Positions 1-7,900 of a DNA stretch of 11,692 nucleotides are shown in pieces (position 1 is the first letter of the stretch; each line of letters starts with the position of its first letter). The notes under the pieces were generated by a model, which was not told the origin of the DNA, ran no database searches, and worked only from the letters and a program-made list of their open reading frames with translations. The position numbers and the translations under genes are program-made. Origin of the DNA: JBBDYH01 sp040901795 (lineage in GTDB: Bacteria > Planctomycetota > Planctomycetia > Pirellulales > JALHPA01); the NCBI GenBank assembly GCA_040901795.1, contig JBBDYH010000163.1, positions 1 to 11,692 on the forward strand. The letters are read 5' to 3'.

Positions 1-2759
1 CGATCGCCATGACCTTCGACGATCGCGGCCGCCTGTGGGTCTGCGAGTGCTACTCCTATCCGGACTTCAAGGAAAAAAACCGCGACCGGGTGGTGATCCT
101 CGAAGACACCGACGGTGACGGCCGGCACGACAAGCGGACGATCTTTTGGGACAAGGGCAACTCGCTGGCCGGCATCGAGTACGGCTACGGCGGCATCTGG
201 GTGTGTTGTGCGCCACACTTGCTTTTCATCCCCGACAAAAACGGCGACGACGTGCCCGACGGCGAGCCCGAAGTCGTTCTCGACGGTTGGACCACCGAGG
301 CTAAGCACAACATGTTCAACGGCCTCAAGTGGGGCCCTGATGGCTGGCTCTACGGCTGTCATGGCATCCTCGCTACTAGCCATGTCGGCCGCCCCGGCAC
401 GCCCGACGACAAGCGCGTCACCATGAACTGCGGCATCTGGCGATACCATCCGACGCGCAAGACGTTTGAGGTCGTCTGCCACGGCACGACCAACCCCTGG
501 GGCATCGACTTCAACGAGTACGGCGAAGGTTTTTTCACGAACTGCGTGATTGACCACGCGTTCCATCTCATCCCCGGCGCTCACTTCAAGCGGATGTACG
601 GACAGGACTTGAACCCGTACGTCTACGAGCTGATGGATGCGACAAGCGATCATCTGCACTGGGGTGGGGGACACTGGACCGAAAGCCGCACGGGCCAACA
701 GCACGACACCCCCGGCGGCGGCCACGCCCACTCCGGCACGCTCATTTATTTGGGCGATAGTTTTCCGAAGGAGTATTACGGCACGCTGTTTACATGCAAC
801 ATCCACGGCAACCGCGTGAACAATGACTCGTTGGAGCGCAAAGGTAGCGGCTGGGTGGCAAGGCATCGCCCCGACTTTTTCAAAGCCAACGACCCCTTCT
901 TCCGCGGCGTGGCGCTGACCATGGGTCCCGACGGCGGCATGTACATCGCCGATTGGTCCGACACCGGCGAATGTCATGATTACGAAGTGGTACATCGCAA
1001 CAGCGGACGGATTTACAAAGTCGCGTACGGACAACCAAAGCCAGGACGCTTCACCGATATAGGGAAGCTCAGCAGTGCCGAGCTCACGGATTTGGCGCTG
1101 AATGGAAACGAATGGCAGCTGCGACAATCGCGCCGAAATCTCGCCGAGCGCAAGGCAAGTCGACAGAACCTGAGCGAATCCCAAAAAGTGCTTGCGTCGA
1201 ATAAGCCTGCCGACTCAATCGCGACATTGCGTTCCATGCTCGCGGCGAATGCAATTGGTAACCTCGACGCATATTCGTTGCCAGAGTACTTGGCAAACGA
1301 TGTCTGCCGGCCACTTTGTTGGCGGCTCATGTCCGACCTGGCTCACGATGGGTCGACGTTCTTTCATGACCCTCATGTTAACGGGGGCACGCCGGCCGAT
1401 CTGTTATCTCTGGCCTCGATCATGCCAACGCTGTCGGGCGACGAACGATGGCGGCTCGTTCATGACCTGCAAAGCAAAGCCGATCCAAGCGATCGAAATC
1501 TTTGCCTCATGCTCTGGTTTGGCATCGAGCCCGAAATTGCCAAACTGCCGGCGAAGGGACTTGAGCTGGCGTCGATCAGCAACGTGCCCGTTCTGAGCCG
1601 CCTTATCGTCCGCCGCCTTTGTGAGCTGGACCTGCGGAAGGCCAATCTACCGGCCGTCGTCGCGGCGATCGCCAAAAGCGACGATGCCGTTGTGCAGCTC
1701 TCCATGCTTCAGGGCATGAGCGAAGCGTTTCGTGGGCTGAAAGATCTGCCATTGCCTGAAGGCTGGAACAGATTAACCACCAAGCTTGCCAAGAGCGAAA
1801 ACGGCGAAGTCAGAGTCCTCGTCCGGAATCTATCGCTCGTTTTCGGCGATCCAGTAGCGCTCGCTCAGCTTCGCGCCACGTTGACCGACACCAACGCGAA
1901 TGTCAACGACCGCATCGCCGCCGTTGAATTGCTCTCCGAGCGAAAAATCGACCGCCTCGTGCCGCAACTCGTCAAACTCCTCGACGAACCGCCGCTCCGC
2001 ATCGCGGCGCTCCGCGGGTTGTCTGCGTATAACGATCGTTCGATTCCTGCGGCAATCCTTAAGCATTACTCCAAGTGGGAAGAAACGGAACGCATTGAAG
2101 CCATCAACACGCTTGCCTCGCGCTTGCCGTATGCAAAAGCCCTGCTCGCCGCGATGGAGTCCAAACAAATCCCGTCGCAAGATGTCTCCCCGTTCCATGC
2201 CCGCCAGCTCGCGGCGCTCCACAACGGTGAGATCAACGCGCGCCTTGCCAAAGTCTGGGGCTACGTCAAACCGGCCACCGAGGACAAACAGCGCCTCAAG
2301 GAGATGATCAAAGCCACGCTGCCCGACGAGATCGTCCAGCAAGCCGACATTCGCGCCGGCCGAGCTGTCTTCACGCGCATGTGCGGCGCCTGCCATTCGC
2401 TCTTCGGCGAAGGCGCCAAGATCGGCCCCGAGCTGACCGGCGCCCAGCGCGCCGACCTCGACTACGTGCTCGAAAACCTGATCGACCCCAACGCGCTCGT
2501 CGGCAAGAACTACCAGATGACGCTCCTCACGCTCGCTGACGGCCGCGTGGTCAGTGGCGTGATCGACCTGGAGAACGAAGCCACGGTCACGCTGAAGACC
2601 ACCAGCGGCCGCCTGACGATCGCTCGCGACGACATCGAAGTCCTCACCACTTCCCCCGTCTCCATGATGCCCGAAGGCCAGCTCGAAAAGCTCTCCTTCG
2701 ACGAGCTCCGCGACCTGGTCGCCTACCTCCGCTCGCCGCGCCAAGTCCCGCTGCCGTGA
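1..2759 (+). CDS. PVC-type heme-binding CxxCH protein (propeller dehydrogenase-like, HEAT-like, cytochrome c), 5' truncated
   Basis: The reading frame is open from the window edge (codons in phase from base 3), and residues before the first ATG at 9 (Ile-Ala) fit the family, so the true start and any signal peptide lie upstream. Numbering from that ATG: residues 1-345 look like a beta-propeller of the PVC membrane-bound dehydrogenase type (RLWVCE opening, GPDGWLYG, GPDGGMYIADW, and Asp-rich loops DTDGDGRHD and PDKNGDDVPDG). Residues about 350-760 are helical and HEAT-like. Residues about 775-916 are a class I cytochrome c module with CGACH at 792-796 and likely axial Met at 886 or 887 (SMMPEG). 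Such proteins are thought to act in the periplasm in oxidation of sugars or other organics, but the substrate is not known and cannot be read here. The stop TGA is followed 4 bases later by a large palindrome. Confidence 0.88.
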   Translation, partial: IAMTFDDRGRLWVCECYSYPDFKEKNRDRVVILEDTDGDGRHDKRTIFWDKGNSLAGIEYGYGGIWVCCAPHLLFIPDKNGDDVPDGEPEVVLDGWTTEAKHNMFNGLKWGPDGWLYGCHGILATSHVGRPGTPDDKRVTMNCGIWRYHPTRKTFEVVCHGTTNPWGIDFNEYGEGFFTNCVIDHAFHLIPGAHFKRMYGQDLNPYVYELMDATSDHLHWGGGHWTESRTGQQHDTPGGGHAHSGTLIYLGDSFPKEYYGTLFTCNIHGNRVNNDSLERKGSGWVARHRPDFFKANDPFFRGVALTMGPDGGMYIADWSDTGECHDYEVVHRNSGRIYKVAYGQPKPGRFTDIGKLSSAELTDLALNGNEWQLRQSRRNLAERKASRQNLSESQKVLASNKPADSIATLRSMLAANAIGNLDAYSLPEYLANDVCRPLCWRLMSDLAHDGSTFFHDPHVNGGTPADLLSLASIMPTLSGDERWRLVHDLQSKADPSDRNLCLMLWFGIEPEIAKLPAKGLELASISNVPVLSRLIVRRLCELDLRKANLPAVVAAIAKSDDAVVQLSMLQGMSEAFRGLKDLPLPEGWNRLTTKLAKSENGEVRVLVRNLSLVFGDPVALAQLRATLTDTNANVNDRIAAVELLSERKIDRLVPQLVKLLDEPPLRIAALRGLSAYNDRSIPAAILKHYSKWEETERIEAINTLASRLPYAKALLAAMESKQIPSQDVSPFHARQLAALHNGEINARLAKVWGYVKPATEDKQRLKEMIKATLPDEIVQQADIRAGRAVFTRMCGACHSLFGEGAKIGPELTGAQRADLDYVLENLIDPNALVGKNYQMTLLTLADGRVVSGVIDLENEATVTLKTTSGRLTIARDDIEVLTTSPVSMMPEGQLEKLSFDELRDLVAYLRSPRQVPLP

Positions 2760-2763
2760 GGCG

Positions 2764-2815
2764 GTTGGAGTTCAGCCTTCAGGCTGTGCGCGCAAGCTAA
2801 AGCTTGAACTCCAAC
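2764..2815. repeat. nested palindrome (cruciform-type intergenic repeat)
   Basis: An 11-bp perfect outer stem pairs GTTGGAGTTCA (2764-2774) with its complement at 2805-2815. Inside are two small hairpins, GCC-TTCA-GGC (2775-2784) and AGC-TAAA-GCT (2795-2804), around a GC-rich near-palindromic centre (2785-2794). The two arms are copies of each other, and they differ by changes that keep each small stem paired. There is no T-run, so it is not a classical rho-independent terminator, although it begins just after a stop codon. It is probably a REP-like dispersed element. Confidence 0.8.
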
Positions 2816-2884
2816 GGCCACCTGATTGAGCGGCGCGCTGCTACCCGCTATCATCACCGGCTAAGCTCGCCGGTCCCACCTTCC

Positions 2885-2889
2885 AGGAG
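2885..2889 (+). promoter_or_regulatory. ribosome binding site of the epimerase gene
   Basis: AGGAG lies 7 bases before the ATG at 2897. The frame is open further upstream to an ATG at 2804, but that start lies inside the palindrome and would put an arginine-rich stretch ahead of the signal peptide. The site decides the start at 2897. Confidence 0.75.
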
Positions 2890-2896
2890 CACCACC

Positions 2897-4045
2897 ATGA
2901 CACGCGCGTCCTTTTTCGCCATACTGCTCGCTTGCGGCCTGTCGCTTTTTGTTCATCCGCTTGCCCTTGCACAAAACAAACCGATGAAAATCGAACAAGC
3001 TACCTTCGGTAAAACGTCCGAGGGAGTAGAGGTCAAGATCTACACCCTCAAGAACGCCAACGGTGTCGTCCTCAAGCTCATCGACTATGGCGCCGCCATC
3101 CAGTCGCTCAAGGTGCCGGACAAAAACGGCAAGTCGTTGGAGATGCAGCTCGGCTACAATACGCTCGAAGAATACCTCAAGTACGGCTCGCATTTCGGCG
3201 GCGCCGTCGGCCGATTTGCCAATCGCATCGCCGGCGGCAAGTTCACGCTCGATGGCAAGGAGTATACGCTCGCCAAGAACAACGGTCCCAATCATCTCCA
3301 CGGCGGACCGACTGGCTTTGGCAAGCGCGTGTGGAAGTCGCGGATCGTCGAAAACCCGCGTGGCGAGGCGGGGGTGCAATTCAGCTATCACAGCAAAGAC
3401 GGCGAAGAAGGCTACCCCGGCAACATGGACGTATCGATCACCTACACGCTCAACGACAAGAACGAGCTGACGATGAGCTACGAAGCCAAGACCGACAAAA
3501 TGACCGTCGTCAACCTCACCAACCACGCCTACTGGAACCTCGCCGGCGCCGACTCGGGCGAAGTGCTCGATCACACGCTCATGATCAACGCCGACAAAGT
3601 TCTCGACGTCGATAACACGCTCATCCCCACCGGCAAAAGCAACAGCGTCAAAGGCACGCCGCTCGACTTCACCCAACTCAAACCGATCGGCCGCGACATC
3701 GCCGAAGTGAAAAAGTTCCGCCCGGCAAACGGCTACGACCACTGCTACGTGCTCAACAAGCGCCCCACGCGCGATTTCGCCCCGCAGCTCGCCGCCCGCG
3801 CCACTTCGCCCAAGAGCGGCATCACCATGGAAGTCTCGACCACCGAGCCCGGCGTCCAGCTTTACACCGCCAATCACCTCAGCGGCAAACCCGCCGACGC
3901 CGGCGCGCCCCAGCACGGCGCGTTCTGCCTCGAAACCCAGCACTATCCCGACTCGCCGAACCAACCCGACTTCCCCACCACTACACTCAAACCCGGCGAG
4001 ATTTACCGCCAAATCACCGTCCACAAGTTCAACGTGCAGAAGTAG
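2897..4045 (+). CDS. galM: exported aldose 1-epimerase (galactose mutarotase)
   Basis: The 382-residue product interconverts alpha and beta anomers of galactose, glucose and related aldoses. Residues 1-25 form a signal peptide (Thr-Arg start, hydrophobic core FFAILLACGLSLF, then ALAQ), so the enzyme acts outside the cytoplasm. Family landmarks are in order: GAAIQSLKVPD, GRFANRIAGGKF, NHLHGG (132-137; His135 is the likely substrate-binding His), TNHAYWNLAG (His210, the likely general acid) and CLETQHYPDSPNQPDFP (Glu346, the likely catalytic base), then LKPGEIY near the end. All three catalytic positions known from Lactococcus and E. coli GalM are present and the length is normal for an exported form. 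The gene stands between two palindromic repeats, with no partner of a galactose (Leloir) operon visible. A role in using external polysaccharide sugars is inferred. Confidence 0.93.
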   Translation: MTRASFFAILLACGLSLFVHPLALAQNKPMKIEQATFGKTSEGVEVKIYTLKNANGVVLKLIDYGAAIQSLKVPDKNGKSLEMQLGYNTLEEYLKYGSHFGGAVGRFANRIAGGKFTLDGKEYTLAKNNGPNHLHGGPTGFGKRVWKSRIVENPRGEAGVQFSYHSKDGEEGYPGNMDVSITYTLNDKNELTMSYEAKTDKMTVVNLTNHAYWNLAGADSGEVLDHTLMINADKVLDVDNTLIPTGKSNSVKGTPLDFTQLKPIGRDIAEVKKFRPANGYDHCYVLNKRPTRDFAPQLAARATSPKSGITMEVSTTEPGVQLYTANHLSGKPADAGAPQHGAFCLETQHYPDSPNQPDFPTTTLKPGEIYRQITVHKFNVQK

Positions 4046-4079
4046 GGTGGGACAAGCCCGCTGCGGGTGCCGGCCCACC
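4046..4079. repeat. nested palindrome after the epimerase stop
   Basis: The outer arms GGTGGG (4046-4051) and CCCACC (4074-4079) enclose an inner hairpin CCCG-CTG-CGGG (4057-4067). It starts on the base after the stop codon. There is no T-tract; it is likely another dispersed intergenic repeat, possibly acting at the mRNA 3' end. Confidence 0.6.
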
Positions 4080-4093
4080 ACAGCCCTTCGGCC

Positions 4094-4114
4094 CCACAGG
4101 AGCTTGCTCCGTGG
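4094..4114. repeat. short hairpin upstream of the sigma factor gene
   Basis: CCAC, one bulged A, then GGAGC-TT-GCTCC and GTGG: a 9-bp stem with one bulge. It lies 15 bases after the preceding palindrome, so the 151-base gap before the sigma factor gene is about one third palindromic sequence. I see no clear promoter in the remainder (4115-4196). Confidence 0.5.
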
Positions 4115-4196
4115 ACCGCTGTTTCGAGACCAGACAATTCTCGGCCCATCTCTTCGCCCCCTCGCAGCTCGTCTGCGTGGTGCGCTGTTTGTAGGC

Positions 4197-4814
4197 ATGA
4201 CAGACCCCAACTGGCCACATCTGATCGCGGCCGCGTTGCAAGGCGACCAACACGCCTGGCAAACTATGGTTGAGCAGCTTCGGCCGTTACTCCGGCAGAC
4301 CGCCGCCGGCCAGCTCCCCCAACGCGTGCGACGCCGCGTCGATCCCTCCGACGTCGTCCAGCAGTCCCTGCTTGAAGCCTGGAAGGCACGGGCCGGCTTC
4401 GGCGGGTCGTCGCAAGCCGAGCTGCTCAAATGGCTCTGCCGCATCGTCGAGCGCAACCTCCAAGACGTGCTGCGGCAACACATCCAGGCGGATAAACGTT
4501 CGGTCGATCACGAGCGCTCGTTGGACGAGTTAAGATCCAGCGGCGCCTTTCGTCCTGAGGTGTTTGTGGCCAGTGAGCTGTCGCCGCGGTCGGAGCTCGC
4601 GCACCGCGAGGTGCTCTCCCGGCTGGTCGATTCCGTCGCGACCCTGTCGCCCCAACAGCGCGACGCCGTGCGGATGCGCTATTTCGAGCGTTGCTCGCTG
4701 GCCGACATGGCCGCCCGGCTCGACCTTACCGAAAACGCCGCCGCCCAACTCCTCCACCGCGGCCTGCAAAGCATCCGTCGCCTTTACCGGGAGGGTGAGG
4801 CTCCCGAACCGTAA
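4197..4814 (+). CDS. ECF-type RNA polymerase sigma factor
   Basis: A 205-residue sigma-70 family protein of the short type with only regions 2 and 4. Region 2 spans about residues 15-100 (VDPSDVVQQSLLEAWKA at 48-63, the core-binding and -10 recognition helices; LLKWLCRIVERNLQDVLRQH after it). Region 4 spans about 140-197 (LSPQQRDAVRMRYFE, then the helix-turn-helix SLADMAARLDLTENAAAQLLHR). The start at MTDPNW fits the family length; upstream codons run through palindromic DNA and are not protein-like. There is no good Shine-Dalgarno sequence. No anti-sigma gene is visible; instead a large Ser/Thr kinase follows 144 bases downstream, an arrangement known for planctomycete sigma factors. The last eight codons (198-205, REGEAPEP) and the stop lie in the hairpin repeat that begins at 4788, so the C-terminus has been supplied by the repeat. 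Confidence 0.9.
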   Translation: MTDPNWPHLIAAALQGDQHAWQTMVEQLRPLLRQTAAGQLPQRVRRRVDPSDVVQQSLLEAWKARAGFGGSSQAELLKWLCRIVERNLQDVLRQHIQADKRSVDHERSLDELRSSGAFRPEVFVASELSPRSELAHREVLSRLVDSVATLSPQQRDAVRMRYFERCSLADMAARLDLTENAAAQLLHRGLQSIRRLYREGEAPEP

Positions 4815-4848
4815 ACGGGAGGGTGAGGCTCCCGCCGAACCGTAACCG
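4788..4848. repeat. two tandem copies of a hairpin repeat, the first supplying the sigma factor's C-terminus
   Basis: CGGGAGGGTGAGGCTCCCG occurs at 4788-4806 and again, identically, at 4816-4834. Each forms a 6-bp stem CGGGAG/CTCCCG with a 7-nt loop. Each copy is followed by GAACCGTAA or a near copy; the second has an extra CCG. The first copy starts exactly at codon 198 of the sigma factor and provides its TAA. Both copies read as REGEAP(A)EP-stop in their frames. Confidence 0.85.
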
Positions 4849-4886
4849 TCCATTTTCGACCTCGTTCCCCGGCTCCCACGAAAAAC

Positions 4887-4951
4887 GTTCCCACGTGGTC
4901 GCGTCTCTCCGAGACGCGATCCGAGTCTCGGAGAGACTCGCCCACGTGAAC
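4887..4951. repeat. twin-hairpin element just before the kinase start
   Basis: Two hairpins with 8-bp stems and 3-nt loops lie side by side: CGCGTCTC-TCC-GAGACGCG (4900-4918) and CGAGTCTC-GGA-GAGACTCG (4922-4940). They are enclosed by outer arms GTTC..ACGTGG (4887-4898) and CCACGTGAAC (4942-4951). The two halves are inverted copies that differ at one stem pair, C-G in one and A-T in the other. The element ends 7 bases before the kinase ATG. Confidence 0.85.
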
Positions 4952-4958
4952 CACCTCC

Positions 4959-7900
4959 ATGTCATCCAACCATTCTTCCACTTTTGTCTCGCTGTTGGCC
5001 GACGTGCTTCGCCGCATCGATTGCGGCGAACCGATCGACCGCGAGCGCCTCTTGGCCGATCACGAAGACCTCCGGTCGCAGCTCGAATCGTTCTTCAACG
5101 GCGATTCACTGGTCGCAAATCTCGCCGGTCAAGCCGACTTATCCACCAATGGCCACGGTCAACCCTCCCCGGCGCCCCCCGGCCGTTTTGCCGACTTCGA
5201 GTTGCTCGAAGAGATCGGCCGCGGCGGCATGGGCGTCGTCTACAAGGCTCGGCAAGCCCGGCCCGACCGCATCGTCGCGCTCAAGATGGTCCTCGCCGGT
5301 CGGCATGCGTCCCCTACGGCGCTCAAGCGGTTCCAGACCGAGGCCGAATCCGCCGCCCGCTTACGCCACCCCTCGATCGTGCCCATCCACCAGGTCGGCG
5401 AGCACGACGACCTGGCCTACTACGTGATGGACTATATCGAGGGCGAGAGCCTCGAAGAACGCCTCAGCCGCGGCCCGCTGTCGCCTCGCATGGCCGCCGA
5501 GATGCTGCTGGAAATCGCCCGTGCCGTCGAGCACGCCCACCACCACGGCGTCATCCACCGCGACCTCAAACCGGCCAATATCCTCGTGGAGTGTAGTCCT
5601 CTCCAGTGTAGTCCTCTCGCTCCGCGAGAGGAAACACATCCCGCGCAGCGTGATGCCCATTCTCCGCTGAACCCTGAACTGAGCCTGCCCGCCGTGGCGG
5701 GAACCCTGAACCCTCCTCGCCTCTACATCTCCGACTTCGGCCTCGCCCGCCGCCTCGACACCAACGACCAGCTCACCGCCACCGGCGAAGTCGTCGGCAC
5801 GGCCAGCTTCATGGCGCCGGAGCAAGCCGGTTTCATCTCGCGGAGCGAGATGACTACGATGGGCCCCGCCGTCGACATCTACGGCCTGGGCGCCGTCCTC
5901 TACGCCATGCTCACCGGCCGACCCCCCTTCCAAACGGCCAGCCGCGACGAAACGATCGCCCAATTGAAAACTCAAGACCCCGCCCCGCCGCGCTCGATCA
6001 ACGCCGCCATCCCCCGCGACCTGGAAACCATCGCGCTCAAATGCCTGCAAAAATCCCCGCTCCGCCGCTACCCCTCCGCCGCCGCCCTGGCCGAAGACCT
6101 CGCCCGCTACCTCGCCGGCAAGCCCATCACCGCCCGACCGGTTGGGCGCGTTGAGCGCTCGGTTCGCCTTCTACGGCGCAATCCAGTCACCTCGGCGCTC
6201 GTCTCACTGCTCGCCTTATCGCTTGTGGCGGGTGCCGTGGTCGGAGTCGTCCTGTCGATCCAGGCCAACCGTCATGCTTCCGACTCGGCGCATCATCTCT
6301 ATGTCGCGCACATGAACCTCGCCCAACAATACTGGGACGCCGGCCGCGCCGGTCCGGTGCTCGACATCCTCCGCCGCTACATCCCCAAAGAGGGCGAGCC
6401 CGACATGCGCGGGTGGGAGTGGCACTACCAGTGGTCGCTCTGCCACCGCGAGCTGCGGCGCTTCGGCGAGTGGCCGGGCGGAGTCCAATGCGTCGCGGTC
6501 AGCCCCGACGGCCGCCTCACCGCCGCCGCCGGCGACGACGGCGTCATCCAGCTCTTCGACACAGCCACCGGCGACCGCAGGGCCCGCCTCAGCGGCCACC
6601 AAGGCGCCATCTACGCCCTCGCCTTCAGCCCCAACGGCGATGTCCTGGCCTCCGGCGGCATCGACCGCCAAATTCGCCTCTGGGATGTCGCAAGTCTTCC
6701 CCTTCTCCCTCTGGGAGAGGGCCGGGGTGAGGGTCGCAACGACGCCCCCCACCTTGATCCTGGCCTGCCCGCCGTGGCGGGAACCTTAAACCTTGAACCT
6801 ATCGCGACCCTGTCGCGACACACGAACGACATCCGCGGTCTTTCCTTCTCCCCCAATGGCTCGTGGCTTGTCTCATCCAGCGAAGGCGGCAACGCCTGGC
6901 TCTGGGACATGAAAAACCACGAGGCCATCCGCTCGATCGCCACGGGTCCCGCGCGTGCTATCACATTTCATCCAGATGGTAAACGCTTCGCCTGCGCCGC
7001 GCGCGACGGCGTGATTCATCTTTGGGACGTGAAGACCGGCGAAAGAACCGCGTCATGGCAGTCCCACTCCTACAACGTTTACGGCTTAGCGTTCAACCGC
7101 GCCGGAGATCGCTTGTTCTCCGCCGGTTCGGATTGCGTCGTTTGCTGCACGGACACATCGAGCGGCGATACAGTCTGGTCCGTCAAACACGCGGCGAGGT
7201 TTTATTGCTTATCCCTAGCCGCGGATGAGCGTACGCTTGCCGCCGGCAGCGACGATCAGACAATCCGTCTCTATGACGCTGTTTCGGGCAACGCGGCAGC
7301 CGTCTACCGCAGCCACACCGACTGGATTCATGGCGTCGGCTTCCTACCCGACGGCTCGCGCCTCGTGTCCGCCAGCGCCGATGGAACCGTCCGTCTTTGG
7401 AACGAGCTATGCGCGGGCGAAGGGCGTACCCTGAATGGCCACGAACAGCAAGTGGTTTCACTCACTTTCAGCCCTGATGGTCAAGCTTTGGCCACTGCGA
7501 GCCAGGATGGAAGTATTGGGCTGTGGGACAGCTCAATTGGGCTTTTGCAGCGGCGGTTGCAGGGCCCGGTGACCGGCTTTACATCTGTTGCATTCAGACC
7601 GGACGGAAAGTCGCTCGTGGCCGGCGGACAGGACCACAATATCCACTGCCTGAGCACCGCTACCGCGATCAAAGTATTGCGCGGGCACAGTGACATGTTG
7701 GGAGGCGTAGCGTATTCGCCCGACGCCCTGTTGCTCGGGTCGGCCAGTGCCGATGATACCGTGCGCCTTTGGGACGTGGCAGAGCGTCGTACGCGCCGCG
7801 TCCTCCGAGCTGATGCGGGCAATGTCGGTGCAGTGACGTTCTCTCCAAACGGTAAGCTGCTTGCAACGACGCACGAAGACGGCACGGTCCGAACTTGGAA

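Noticed and set aside
1830..2744. 304-codon ORF on the minus strand
   Set aside because: It is antisense to the HEAT and cytochrome part of the first gene, with shadow-type composition.
2764..2815. Rho-independent terminator after the first gene
   Set aside because: The stem is strong but no T-run follows it on either side, and the double inner hairpins fit a repeat element better.
2861..4483. 540-codon ORF on the minus strand
   Set aside because: It lies antisense to the epimerase and sigma factor genes, has a Val/Gly/Ala/Asp-rich product without a known pattern, and is a shadow of GC-rich codon use on the other strand.
4823..5596. 257-codon ORF on the plus strand overlapping the kinase start
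   Set aside because: It is Arg/Pro-rich and out of frame with the clear kinase domain; its first part is repeat DNA.
6216..6752. Minus-strand frame reading LTPALSQREKG
   Set aside because: This peptide is the reverse translation of the hairpin repeat at 6699-6733 and not a gene; the kinase frame is clearly real here.
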